Shown here piece after piece: positions 28,824 to 37,125 of a DNA stretch of 64,000 bases. Position numbers and translations under genes: made by a program. The stretch is from an uncultured Tenacibaculum sp. GTDB lineage: Bacteria > Bacteroidota > Bacteroidia > Flavobacteriales > Flavobacteriaceae. How positions within the stretch are numbered: the first letter of the stretch is position 1; every line of letters starts with the position of its first letter. The stretch spans positions 864,377-928,376 of the forward strand of contig CANMIL010000001.1 of assembly GCA_947497895.1 (NCBI GenBank), given 5' to 3'. The notes under the pieces were generated by a model. The model saw only the letters and a program-made list of their open reading frames with translations, made no database searches and was not told where the DNA came from.

Positions 28824-29207
28824 TTAGCTTGAGATTTTAGCCGATATCGACGAAATTTGAATCTCTAAACGCTTTATTTCACGTAAAACAGCATTTTTAT
28901 CCATTTGAAGCCATGAAAATATCTTTAACATACTTACTCCTAATAAAAATATAATACTACCTCCTGCCCATTTAATTAATTCTTTAACTTCTTCTGCTTG
29001 AAAAAATTGGACTAAACAAAAAACAAAAAACACAAACATCACTATCGTCATGATATTCATTAACACCATGATCCACTTATTCTTCCCTCTAAATAACCCT
29101 CGAATCATTTGAAAAACATTTTGTTCATCTAATTCTTCATAGAACTTTGCCTCCTCTTCTGTTAACGTATCTTTAATTAGTTTATCTATTTCCTCTATAT
29201 CTCTCAT
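28824..29207 (-). CDS. DUF6768 family membrane protein, probable sigma-factor partner
   Basis: This 127-aa protein has the DUF6768 layout: an N-terminal acidic helix (MRDIEEIDKLIKDTLTEEE), two membrane helices (about 45-70 and 78-98) and a basic C-terminal helix. It overlaps the sigma-factor gene by 4 nt, a strong sign of translational coupling. By position it may be the anti-sigma or accessory protein, but it lacks the HxxxCxxC zinc anti-sigma motif. That role is inference from context only. Confidence 0.75.
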   Translation of the reverse strand: MRDIEEIDKLIKDTLTEEEAKFYEELDEQNVFQMIRGLFRGKNKWIMVLMNIMTIVMFVFFVFCLVQFFQAEEVKELIKWAGGSIIFLLGVSMLKIFSWLQMDKNAVLREIKRLEIQISSISAKISS

Positions 29208-29767
29208 AATTTACTTTTTAAAATCACCTTTTTTAATCGTTCTCTTGCATGAAACATTCGTGACTTTGCGGTTCCTACTGATATATTTAAAATGGAACTG
29301 ATTTCTTTCAACGAATATTCCTGTACATAATATAATTGAATAACCTCTCTTTGACCTTCATTTAATTTTTCTATTTCTTTCTTCAAAAGAGTTTTTCTGT
29401 CCTCATTAACATCTTCTTCTCTTTCATTCATACTTCTATCTTCATCAGCTATTCTCTTTAATTGTTCTTGCTTTCGCTTATTGGACCGTAAATAATCAAT
29501 AGCCTTTCTTTTTACTAAACTTAAAGCCCAGCTTTCAAATTTTTGTGGGTCTTGCAATTCTTCCAATTTATTAAGAATTTTTCTCCAACTATCTTGTGCT
29601 ATATCCTTAGCTATTTCTCTATCCTTAACATATCTGTAAGCAACTTTACAAAATACCAAATGCCATTTTTTAACGAGTTTTGTTACTGCTTTCTTTTCTC
29701 CAGAAAGACACGCCCGAACCAAATATAAATCTTCTTGTTTACTTTTTGTTTTCATGATATACTTCAA
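29204..29767 (-). CDS. ECF-type RNA polymerase sigma factor
   Basis: The 187-aa protein has sigma region 2 (about 14-85; FCKVAYRYVKDREIAKDIAQDSW and the DNA-contact FESWALSLVKRKAIDYLR) and region 4 (about 130-182; EGQREVIQLYYVQEYSLKEI then SVGTAKSRMFHARERL), joined by a charged linker. This is the extracytoplasmic-function layout. Two starts, 29767 and 29755, are both plausible. Its stop overlaps the start of the DUF6768 gene. No obvious self-regulated promoter is visible. Confidence 0.93.
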   Translation of the reverse strand: MKYIMKTKSKQEDLYLVRACLSGEKKAVTKLVKKWHLVFCKVAYRYVKDREIAKDIAQDSWRKILNKLEELQDPQKFESWALSLVKRKAIDYLRSNKRKQEQLKRIADEDRSMNEREEDVNEDRKTLLKKEIEKLNEGQREVIQLYYVQEYSLKEISSILNISVGTAKSRMFHARERLKKVILKSKL

Positions 29768-29855
29768 TGGGTAGACGATATACTTTTTAAAAGGTTCATT
29801 TTTCTTTTAAAAATTTATTGCAGTCAACTATAGCTCTACAAACCATATCTTTTCC

Positions 29856-29863
29856 TAATTTTG
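29856..29863 (+). promoter_or_regulatory. Predicted -7 promoter element for rlmD and its structured leader
   Basis: TAATTTTG matches TAnnTTTG. Transcription would begin near 29868, so the first hairpin of the leader (29870-29892) would sit at the very 5' end of the mRNA. Confidence 0.55.
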
Positions 29864-29867
29864 CAGT

Positions 29868-29992
29868 CCGTTAATTATCATGCACAATTAACAACAGGAA
29901 AGGTAACTATAAATATAAGATTCAATTTATGGAATCAAGTTATTCATAAGTGACTTGAGAAATTCATAATTAAGAAACAAACGCTGCAAAAT
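29868..29992 (+). promoter_or_regulatory. Structured 5' leader of rlmD with a motif shared with the ncRNA upstream of icd
   Basis: The leader holds two hairpins. The first has the 7-bp stem GTTAATT/AATTAAC (29870-29876 and 29886-29892). It is followed directly by AACAGGAAAG (29893-29902). The second (29924-29971) has an inner 6-bp stem TCAAGT/ACTTGA, a 12-nt loop TATTCATAAGTG, and an outer stem of about 9 bp with one bulge. The same order of elements recurs near 55784-55845. A short frame inside it reads MESSYS and stops, which I do not think is meaningful. The leader may be a cis-regulator of rlmD; no ligand or known class is recognised. Confidence 0.5.
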
Positions 29993-31444
29993 ATGCCGAG
30001 AAGAGAACGTAATAAATTTGTAAAAAGAGGTCAGATTTTAGAAATTTTAATTGAAGATTATGCTTTTGGAGGAAAAGGAATTGGTAGAATTAGATCTGAA
30101 CTAGGAGAATTTGTAATTTTTGTACCCAATACACTTCCTGGTCAACTTGTAAAAGCAAGAGTAGATAAATCTAAGAAGAAATATGCCGAGTGTAAGTTAT
30201 TAGATGTTATTGAACCATCTAAAGATGAAATCGTTTCTCCTTATCAACATATACCTGGTGCGCCATACATTCAACTTCCTATTGAAAAACAACATGAGTA
30301 CAAATACACAAGCACTATGAGTTTGTTCAAAAAGATTGGTAAAGTTGAAAACATTGAAGACTTATTTGATGAGTTTGTTCCTTCTCCGAATGCTTTCCAT
30401 TATAGAAATAAAATGGAATATAGTTTTTCCGCTATTGGATACGATAACGAAAACAAAACTGATGTTGATGAATTTACCTTAGGTTTTAAAAGACGTGGAA
30501 CTTGGTGGATTGGTGAAAACTTAAATAAAGATAGTGGATTGTTTGACGCTGAATTCGAAAACAACCTTTATAAGATTAAAACGTATTGCGAAAACACCCA
30601 TTTAGCTCCATGGCATGCTCCAAGAAAAGAAGGTTTCTTCCGTTATTTTGTGGTAAGAAAGTCTTATAAAACCAATCAACTTTTATTTAATTTAGTTACT
30701 ACCTCAACAGATTTACCAAAATTTGACCTGCAAAAATTCGCCCAATATTTAGTTGAACTATTTGGAGATAGAGTTGCAGGGCTTCTTCATACAATTAATG
30801 ATGAAACAGGTGATAGAACTATTGCTACTAGCGGTAGTATCAATCTTGTTTATGGAAATGAAAAGATTGTAGAGCAGTTGCTAAACTTAAATTTTGAAAT
30901 TAGCATGAAAAGCTTTTTTCAAACAAATCCGAAGTCAGCTGAAAAACTATACACCAAAGTCGTTGATTATGCTTTAGAAAATAAAGACGCCATTGATAAT
31001 ACTGTGGTAATGGATTTATTCTGCGGAACCGGAACTATTGGGCAAATTATTGCCTCGAAATCAGATAATACTAAGATTGTTGGGGTTGATATTGTTGCTT
31101 CTGCCATAAAAGATGCTAAAAAGAATGCAAAACGCAATAATATTGAAGGCGTTGAGTTTTATGCTGCGGACGTAGGTAAGTTTTTACTAGAACACCCTCA
31201 ATACAGAAACAAGATACGAACGATTATTCTAGATCCAGCAAGAGCAGGAATCGCTCCAAAAACACTTAAAAAAATCATAAATTTGAAAGCGGATAGAATG
31301 GTTTATGTATCTTGTAATCCAGCAACTCAGGCTCGTGATACTGAAGAGTTGGTAAATGCAGGATATCAGATTAAAAAGATAAGTTTAGTAGATCAATTTC
31401 CGCATACAGCTCATATTGAAACTGTGGTGCTATTTGAAAAATAA
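29993..31444 (+). CDS. rlmD: 23S rRNA (uracil-1939-C5)-methyltransferase RlmD
   Basis: This 483-aa protein is a TrmA/RumA-family RNA methyltransferase. The N-terminal TRAM domain covers about 10-70 (ILIEDYAFGGKGIGRI). The SAM domain has MDLFCGTGTIGQI, GVDIVASAI, and LDPARAGI; the catalytic Cys441 lies in YVSCNPATQARD. The N-terminal Fe-S cysteines found in E. coli RlmD are not visible here, as in many RumA homologues of other phyla. The precise target uridine (1939 or another) is therefore inferred. It heads a run with DUF6452 and DUF6048 genes. Confidence 0.9.
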   Translation: MPRRERNKFVKRGQILEILIEDYAFGGKGIGRIRSELGEFVIFVPNTLPGQLVKARVDKSKKKYAECKLLDVIEPSKDEIVSPYQHIPGAPYIQLPIEKQHEYKYTSTMSLFKKIGKVENIEDLFDEFVPSPNAFHYRNKMEYSFSAIGYDNENKTDVDEFTLGFKRRGTWWIGENLNKDSGLFDAEFENNLYKIKTYCENTHLAPWHAPRKEGFFRYFVVRKSYKTNQLLFNLVTTSTDLPKFDLQKFAQYLVELFGDRVAGLLHTINDETGDRTIATSGSINLVYGNEKIVEQLLNLNFEISMKSFFQTNPKSAEKLYTKVVDYALENKDAIDNTVVMDLFCGTGTIGQIIASKSDNTKIVGVDIVASAIKDAKKNAKRNNIEGVEFYAADVGKFLLEHPQYRNKIRTIILDPARAGIAPKTLKKIINLKADRMVYVSCNPATQARDTEELVNAGYQIKKISLVDQFPHTAHIETVVLFEK

Positions 31445-31512
31445 ACCAGATCCATCCATTGGAAATTTAATAATTGCGCTATACAATTTGCGCATGGTAA
31501 AATATTCGATCA

Positions 31513-31995
31513 ATGAAAAAATGTTTTGGCATTTTGTTACTTTGTTTGTTTGCTTTTAACGCTTGTGAAAAAGATGACTTTTGTACAACAACACCAGTAA
31601 CACCCAATTTAGTAATTCGCTTTTACGACAAAGATGACATCACTTCCGTAAAAAGTGTATCTCGCTTATCGATAATTGCTCAAAGTAAAACGGATAGTCT
31701 CTTCGAAAGTAAAACACTTGACTCAATAGCGATTCCTTTAAATGGTTTGGCTTCTGAAACTGTTTATATTCTAAAAATGAACGATACGGATGGACATCTT
31801 GCTACTAACAAAGTAGACACACTTACCATAAGCTATAATCCAGAAGAGGATTATATTTCTCGATCTTGTGGTTTTAGATATGTTTTTGACGATGTTACGT
31901 TAACTTTTACCAACTCTTGGATCGATAGTTTATCAAATACTGAAATCCCTGAAATTAATCACCAAATTCAATCTCATGTACAAATTTTTCATTAG
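31513..31995 (+). CDS. DUF6452 family lipoprotein
   Basis: This 160-aa protein has a lipoprotein signal MKKCFGILLLCLFAFNACEK with the lipobox Cys at about 18. The body has CTTTPVTPNLVIRFYD, the usual start of DUF6452, and a conserved CGFRYVFDDV near the C-terminus. Function is unknown. Its 3' end overlaps the next gene by 20 nt, showing tight coupling. The pair DUF6452-DUF6048 after rlmD is a recurrent Flavobacteriia arrangement as far as I recall. Confidence 0.82.
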   Translation: MKKCFGILLLCLFAFNACEKDDFCTTTPVTPNLVIRFYDKDDITSVKSVSRLSIIAQSKTDSLFESKTLDSIAIPLNGLASETVYILKMNDTDGHLATNKVDTLTISYNPEEDYISRSCGFRYVFDDVTLTFTNSWIDSLSNTEIPEINHQIQSHVQIFH

Positions 31996-32713
31996 TTGTT
32001 TATTTATCTCGGTAGTTTCATTTAACGCTTTCAGTCAAAAGGAATTAAAGAAAGAATTACCAAAAGATAGTATCACCTATAAAACTGGATACGGATTAAG
32101 AATTGGTGCCGATATCAGTAAACCTGTTTTATCTCTTTTCGATAAAAGTTATAGTGGTTTGGAACTTGTTGGAGATTATAGAATTTCGAAAAACTGGTAT
32201 GTAGCCACAGAGTTGGGCTATGAAAAAGAAACTACTTTTGAAGACTTTACAACGTCAACATCGCAAGGAAGCTTTATTCGTATTGGAGCCAACTACAATG
32301 CTTACAAAAACTGGTTGGATATGAATAACGAAATATTTATTGGTGGTCGTTATGGTTTTGCTTTATTTGACCATTCTTTGGATAGTTATACTCCAAATAC
32401 AACGTTAGGCACGACTTCCTTACCTGGAACTGATGTTACGACAGCGTATTTTCCATCTAATACGATTACCACTCCAAGAAAAGAAACTGAATTAATGGCA
32501 CACTGGGCTGAAATTCAAATTGGAATGAAGGTAGAAACGATGAAAAACCTATTCGTTGGAGCTGGTTTCTCTTATAAAATCATGTTGAGTGTTGACGATC
32601 AAACTGGGTTTAAAACCCTATACAGTCCAGGTTTCAATAGAGTTTTTGAAAGCAATACTGGTTTTGGTTTTTTCTACACTATATCCTACTTAATACCTTT
32701 TGTTAATAAGTAA
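31976..32713 (+). CDS. DUF6048 family outer-membrane beta-barrel-like protein
   Basis: The 245-aa protein has a signal peptide MYKFFISCLFISVVSFNAFSQ, then alternating amphipathic strands with aromatic ends (for example GYGLRIGADISKPVLSL and NWYVATELGYEKETTF) and a C-terminal strand GFGFFYTISYLIPFVNK, as in a small outer-membrane barrel. It overlaps the DUF6452 lipoprotein gene by 20 nt, so the two likely act together in the envelope. No substrate can be inferred. Confidence 0.82.
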   Translation: MYKFFISCLFISVVSFNAFSQKELKKELPKDSITYKTGYGLRIGADISKPVLSLFDKSYSGLELVGDYRISKNWYVATELGYEKETTFEDFTTSTSQGSFIRIGANYNAYKNWLDMNNEIFIGGRYGFALFDHSLDSYTPNTTLGTTSLPGTDVTTAYFPSNTITTPRKETELMAHWAEIQIGMKVETMKNLFVGAGFSYKIMLSVDDQTGFKTLYSPGFNRVFESNTGFGFFYTISYLIPFVNK

Positions 32714-32774
32714 TTTTCTTGCATACGCTTGATTTCACTACTTTTACTAAGTATTACATAAAAACTTATTAACA

Positions 32775-33722
32775 ATGAATAAAATTCCAAGCGTAAATTT
32801 AGAGGACTTTCTATCGGGAGATGAGGAGCGCAAACAAAAGTTCATTAATGAAATTGGAAATGCCTATGAAAACATAGGTTTCGTTGCCTTGAAAGGTCAT
32901 TTCTTAGGCGAGCAATTAGTGGATGATTTATATGACGAGATTAAAAAGTTTTTTGAATTACCCTTAGACACTAAGCAGAAATATGAAATTCCTGGTATTG
33001 GTGGGCAAAGAGGTTATGTATCTTTTGGAAAGGAATCCGCAAAAGGAAAAAAGGAAGGTGATTTAAAAGAGTTTTGGCATTTTGGTCAATATGTTGAAGA
33101 CAACCCAAAACTTGAAGCACAGTATCCAGATAATGTAATTGTAGAAGAGTTAACAAAGTTTAATGAAGTTGGAAAGCAAACTTATAAAATGCTTGAAAAA
33201 ACAGCTAAATATGTTTTGAGGGCTCTTTCTTTGCATTTAGGTTTAGAAGAAACGTATTTCGACCAATACATTAAAAATGGAAACAGTATTTTACGACCGA
33301 TACACTACCCTCCTATTAAAGAAGAACCAAAAGGAGCTGTAAGAGCTGCTGCCCATGGAGATATCAACTTAATCACTTTACTTATGGGAGCTCATGGTAA
33401 GGGACTTCAAGTTCAAAATCATGAAGGAGAATGGATTGATGCCATTGCTCAACCTGATGAACTTATGATTAATGTTGGTGACATGCTATCACGTCATAGT
33501 AATAATAAATTAAAATCAACCATCCATCGTGTTGTAAACCCACCGAAAGAGCTTTGGGGTACTTCAAGATATTCAATACCTTTTTTTATGCATCCCATAT
33601 CTGAAATGAAATTAGATGTTTTAGATAATTGTATTGATGAAAACAACCCAAAACAATTTAAAGACATAACCGCTGGAGAATTTTTAAATGAACGCCTAAG
33701 AGAATTAGGACTTATAAAATAA
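32775..33722 (+). CDS. Isopenicillin N synthase-like 2-oxoglutarate/Fe(II) oxygenase
   Basis: This 315-aa protein belongs to the isopenicillin N synthase family. The N-terminal DIOX_N region has IPSVNLEDFLSG and AYENIGFVALKGH. The catalytic core has the iron ligands HGDINLITLL (His and Asp) and the later STIHRVVNPP (His), with RYSIPFFMHP carrying the 2-oxoglutarate-binding Arg and Ser. It is therefore expected to be a 2-oxoglutarate dioxygenase of unknown substrate; the name does not imply penicillin synthesis. The next gene (SUI1) starts 1 nt after its stop. Confidence 0.9.
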   Translation: MNKIPSVNLEDFLSGDEERKQKFINEIGNAYENIGFVALKGHFLGEQLVDDLYDEIKKFFELPLDTKQKYEIPGIGGQRGYVSFGKESAKGKKEGDLKEFWHFGQYVEDNPKLEAQYPDNVIVEELTKFNEVGKQTYKMLEKTAKYVLRALSLHLGLEETYFDQYIKNGNSILRPIHYPPIKEEPKGAVRAAAHGDINLITLLMGAHGKGLQVQNHEGEWIDAIAQPDELMINVGDMLSRHSNNKLKSTIHRVVNPPKELWGTSRYSIPFFMHPISEMKLDVLDNCIDENNPKQFKDITAGEFLNERLRELGLIK

Positions 33723-33723
33723 A

Positions 33724-34047
33724 ATGGACTTACAAGATCAACTTAAAAATCTTTTCCCAGATCATCAATTTGAGGAACAACCAAAGGAAGAAAAACCTGA
33801 AATATGGCTTCAAGAGGAACCTATTTTATGCAAATATGAAAAGCGTAAAGGAAAACCCATTACTATAATTGATGGCTATAATGGAGCTACTAGCGATTTT
33901 AAAAAATTAGCAAAAGAAATAAAAACGAAGTTAAGTGTTGGAGGGAGCTTTAAAAATGACAGCATCATCATCCAAGGTGATTACAGGGATAAGATCATGG
34001 AAATTCTGAAAGAAAAAGGATTTAATGTAAAAAGAGTTGGAGGTTAA
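33724..34047 (+). CDS. SUI1/YciH family translation initiation factor
   Basis: This 107-aa protein is a bacterial eIF1/SUI1 homologue (YciH). KRKGKPITIIDGYNG (about 37-51), FKKLAKEIKTKLSVGG and IIIQGDYRDKIMEILKEKGF make the conserved fold. In bacteria it may bind the small ribosomal subunit and affect initiation fidelity. It begins 1 nt after the oxygenase stop and is followed by a terminator, so the two genes form one operon. Confidence 0.93.
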   Translation: MDLQDQLKNLFPDHQFEEQPKEEKPEIWLQEEPILCKYEKRKGKPITIIDGYNGATSDFKKLAKEIKTKLSVGGSFKNDSIIIQGDYRDKIMEILKEKGFNVKRVGG

Positions 34048-34054
34048 AAAAGTT

Positions 34055-34086
34055 AAAATGCTAGGAAATTGTTCCCAGCATTTTTG
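34055..34086 (+). terminator. Terminator after the SUI1 gene
   Basis: AAATGCT-GGAA and TTCC-AGCATTT form an 11-bp stem with one internal mismatch and a 4-nt loop, followed by five Ts. Confidence 0.85.
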
Positions 34087-34202
34087 TTTTTATAAATTTT
34101 GTTTTAATATTACACCATATTAACAATTGAAAACAAACAATACTTAGAATAAAGTAACGTTTTAATATTTACATTAAGAAATCATCAATTATCCCCAAGA
34201 AT

Positions 34203-35147
34203 ATGGCATCTTCAATATTACACATTACAAACGGAGACAGTACTACACAAGTTTTAAGTAAATTAAACTTTGATGGAGAAATCATCACATGGCGGGAAAT
34301 GTTATGTGAAGGTAAAACTACCATAGATGTAGGCAGTGAAAATTTTTGGAAAACAAGGTTTGAGTTTTTAAAATCTTCATATAAAACGACCAAAAAAACA
34401 TTTATCGATTATACTTTGAAGGAGTATAGGAACCTATGTAAACAAAAACAGCAGAATGAAATTGTTCTATGGTTCGAATATGATCTTTTCTGTCAAATAA
34501 ACATGGTAGCCGTAATAAGCTGGTTGAAAAGATATAGAAAAGGAAGAAAAATATCACTCGTTTGTAGCGGAAGAATAGAAGGTAAAGAAGGATTATATGC
34601 CTTAGGCCATTTAAATAAAAAAGAATTATTAAATCATTATAAAGATAGAGTTGAACTTACTCAAGATGATATAGAATATGCCGATTATATCTGGCAATTG
34701 TACTGTTCAGATAGTCCTCTAAGATTAGAAACAGTTCATAAATTTAACCCAATGTCGCCTTTTGTTTACTTAGAAGAGGCAATTAAAGCTCATTTACAAA
34801 GATTTCCTTCCATTAAAAACGGTTTAAATAAACTTGAAAATCAGCTTTTAAATATTGCCAGTACCCAAGAACTGGAAAGTCAGAATCAACTTGTTCGTGA
34901 AATGCTAAAAGATCAAGGCTTTTATGGCTTCGGTGATGTACAGTACACCAACAAGTTACAGAACATGAAAAAGCTGTTCTCATCGTTCAATCCTGTTAAA
35001 CTAAGCAGAAAGGGTAAAAAGGTATTGGAAAACCAACTTAACTTCTATGGTCAAATACGTTCAGATTTTTCGTATCTTGGCGGTTCTAAAAAATACAGCT
35101 ATTTGTATGTAAACGATACCGACAAGCTGCTCAAAATAACATCGTAA
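34203..35147 (+). CDS. DUF1835 domain-containing protein
   Basis: The 314-aa protein starts with the DUF1835 signature ILHITNGDSTTQVLSKLNFDGEIITWREML (described in pieces: LHITNGDS, then ITWREML, about residues 6-38) and has VLWFEYDLFCQINMV near residue 95. A helical C-terminal half follows. The fold of the N-terminal part may be phosphatase-like but no function is established. Its stop shares one base with the start of the nucleoside phosphorylase gene. Confidence 0.85.
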   Translation: MASSILHITNGDSTTQVLSKLNFDGEIITWREMLCEGKTTIDVGSENFWKTRFEFLKSSYKTTKKTFIDYTLKEYRNLCKQKQQNEIVLWFEYDLFCQINMVAVISWLKRYRKGRKISLVCSGRIEGKEGLYALGHLNKKELLNHYKDRVELTQDDIEYADYIWQLYCSDSPLRLETVHKFNPMSPFVYLEEAIKAHLQRFPSIKNGLNKLENQLLNIASTQELESQNQLVREMLKDQGFYGFGDVQYTNKLQNMKKLFSSFNPVKLSRKGKKVLENQLNFYGQIRSDFSYLGGSKKYSYLYVNDTDKLLKITS

Positions 35148-36016
35148 TGACTATACAGCATTCTGAGCTCATTTTAAATTCAGACGGAAGTATTTATCAC
35201 TTAAATTTAAAACCTGAAAATATTGCCACAGATATTATATTTGTTGGCGATCAATATAGGGTTGATAAAATAACAAAGCATTTCGATACTATTGAGTTTA
35301 GTACTCAAAAGCGCGAATTTAAAACTACGACAGGTAGTTATAAGGGAAAACGGCTTTCGGTTGTTTCGACAGGAATTGGTCCTGACAACATAGATATTGT
35401 ATTAAATGAACTCGATGCTCTCGTAAACATTGATTTAGAAACTCGTCAAATTAAAAAGGAACATACTACTTTGAATATTGTTCGAATTGGTACTTCAGGA
35501 TCGCTTCAACCCCATATTCCTGTAGATAGTTTCCTATTAAGTTCTCATGCATTAGATTTAAACGGAATGCTCCGTTCTTACCAAGTAGAGGCTATTGGTC
35601 ATTCTGAAATAGAAGAAGCCTTTGTAAAACACACAAATTGGAGTTCAAAAAAAGCTTCTCCTTTGGTAATTAGCAATAGCGCTTCATTGGAAGAGAAAAT
35701 TCTTTCAGATAAGGTTTACAAAGGAATTACGGCAACAGCTGGTGGTTTTTATGGACCTCAAGGAAGGGTTTTGAGGTTACCACTGCAAGACGCTGAACTA
35801 AACAATAAAATTGATAGTTTTGAGTTCAAAGAACATAAAATCACCAACCTTGAAATGGAGACTTCTGCCATTTATGGATTGGCAAAATTACTAGGTCATA
35901 ATGCTGCTTCAATGAATGCCATTATTGCCAACAGAGCTAACGGAACTTTTAGTCAAACCCCTAAAAAAACAGTAGAAGATTTAATTATCTACACGTTAAA
36001 CAAATTAGTCGAATAA
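35147..36016 (+). CDS. Nucleoside phosphorylase (uridine phosphorylase-like)
   Basis: This 289-aa protein is in the PNP/UDP family, which cleaves nucleosides with phosphate. The N-terminal IFVGDQYRVDKI, the phosphate-contact VSTGIGPDNIDIV, the ribose/phosphate segment VRIGTSGSLQPHIPV and the active-site ITNLEMETSAIYGLAKL are present. Uridine is the likeliest substrate, but the family also includes purine and other enzymes. It lies in an operon, sharing one base with the DUF1835 gene and abutting the binding-protein gene without any gap. Confidence 0.9.
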   Translation: MTIQHSELILNSDGSIYHLNLKPENIATDIIFVGDQYRVDKITKHFDTIEFSTQKREFKTTTGSYKGKRLSVVSTGIGPDNIDIVLNELDALVNIDLETRQIKKEHTTLNIVRIGTSGSLQPHIPVDSFLLSSHALDLNGMLRSYQVEAIGHSEIEEAFVKHTNWSSKKASPLVISNSASLEEKILSDKVYKGITATAGGFYGPQGRVLRLPLQDAELNNKIDSFEFKEHKITNLEMETSAIYGLAKLLGHNAASMNAIIANRANGTFSQTPKKTVEDLIIYTLNKLVE

Positions 36017-36877
36017 ATGCTAAATTTAAAAGTTGGTGGTGTACCAGAACACTTTAATTACCCATGGTATATCACACTAAAGAATAAAGAATACACAAAA
36101 CATAATATTAATTTACGCTGGCAAGATTTTCCTGGAGGAACTGGTGCTATGTGTAAAGCCTTAAGAGCTGGTGATATTGATATTGCAATCGTTCTTACTG
36201 AAGGAATTATTAAAGACATCATAGAAGGAAACCCTTCTAAAATCACACAAACTTTTGTAAAAACCCCTTTAATTTGGGGAATTCATGTGGGCGCTAAATC
36301 TAAATTTGAGAAAATTGACGATTTGGAAAATGCAACGGTTGCCATCAGTAGATATGGTTCTGGATCCCATTTAATGGCAATTGTAAATGCACATAACAAC
36401 GGATGGGATATTCAAAAGTTGAAATTTAAAGTAGTTGGAAACCTTCAAGGAGGTATTGATGCATTAACTAATGGCGACGCGGATTACTTTATGTGGGAAC
36501 ACTTTACAACAAAACCCTTAGTGGATAATGGAACTTTTCGTAGACTTGGTGATTGCCCTACTCCTTGGCCTTGTTTTGTTGTTGCCGTAAGAGATGAAGT
36601 TTTAGAAAACAATTTTGATGAAGTGAAAAAAGTATTAGACATCATTAACAATTGTACTTCAGACTTTAAAGAAATAGAAAGTATCGACGAGACACTAGCA
36701 ACTAGGTACGAGCAGCAATTAGAAGATATTAAAGAATGGTTATCAATAACCGAATGGAACGATGGTTTAGCTGTTTCTGAAGAATTAATTACGGAGATAC
36801 AAAATAAAATGATATCATTCAACGTTATTGAAAAGTCGGAAGATTCTGGTAAATTGATCAGAAATATGTATATTTGA
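36017..36877 (+). CDS. Cytoplasmic periplasmic-binding-fold protein (Ca3427/NMT1-like)
   Basis: This 286-aa protein has the type 2 periplasmic-binding fold of the TauA/NMT1/THI5 group. LRWQDFPGGTGAMCKALRAGDIDIAIVLTEG and the segment FVKTPLIWGIHVGAKS are typical, here seen at about residues 30-100. It has no signal peptide or lipobox and there is no ABC permease or ATPase nearby, so it is unlikely to be a transporter subunit. The nearest relatives I know are the fungal Ca3427-like proteins. A role as an enzyme or ligand sensor linked to nucleoside metabolism is inference from the operon. Confidence 0.75.
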   Translation: MLNLKVGGVPEHFNYPWYITLKNKEYTKHNINLRWQDFPGGTGAMCKALRAGDIDIAIVLTEGIIKDIIEGNPSKITQTFVKTPLIWGIHVGAKSKFEKIDDLENATVAISRYGSGSHLMAIVNAHNNGWDIQKLKFKVVGNLQGGIDALTNGDADYFMWEHFTTKPLVDNGTFRRLGDCPTPWPCFVVAVRDEVLENNFDEVKKVLDIINNCTSDFKEIESIDETLATRYEQQLEDIKEWLSITEWNDGLAVSEELITEIQNKMISFNVIEKSEDSGKLIRNMYI

Positions 36878-36895
36878 GTCCTTAAAATATTAAAA

Positions 36896-37051
36896 ATGAA
36901 AAAAGTAGTATTTATTGCAATTTGTATAGTTAGTTTATTAGGTTTTTCTTCTTGCGGAAGTACAAGCCCTTGTGGTTTAGCTGAAACTAAGCAAACTAAA
37001 CAAAACATTCATCAACAAGAAGTGTTAGTTGCTGATGCAACTGCAGAATAG
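36896..37051 (+). CDS. Small lipoprotein, 51 aa
   Basis: A 51-codon frame encodes a lipoprotein: MKKVVFIAICIVSLLGFSSC, followed by a short hydrophilic tail of about 31 residues (GSTSPCGLAETKQTKQ...). The lipobox FSSC puts the modified Cys at about 20, and a second Cys at 26 may be free. It begins 18 bp after the binding-protein gene and ends before a terminator, so it closes this operon. No family is recognised. Confidence 0.8.
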   Translation: MKKVVFIAICIVSLLGFSSCGSTSPCGLAETKQTKQNIHQQEVLVADATAE

Positions 37052-37076
37052 TTGATTTCTTTATTCAAATTCAATA

Positions 37077-37102
37077 AATCCGCTTTTAAGGCGGATTTTT
37101 TT
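37077..37102 (+). terminator. Terminator after the small lipoprotein gene
   Basis: AATCCGC and GCGGATT form a 7-bp stem with a 7-nt loop, followed by a T run. It ends the DUF1835-phosphorylase operon. Confidence 0.85.
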
Positions 37103-37125
37103 GTTTTTAGTCCTATATTCACGCC

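Noticed and set aside
29929..29949. Six-codon frame MESSYS in the rlmD leader.
   Set aside because: It falls inside the second hairpin and is not matched in the related RNA near icd, so RNA structure explains the sequence better.
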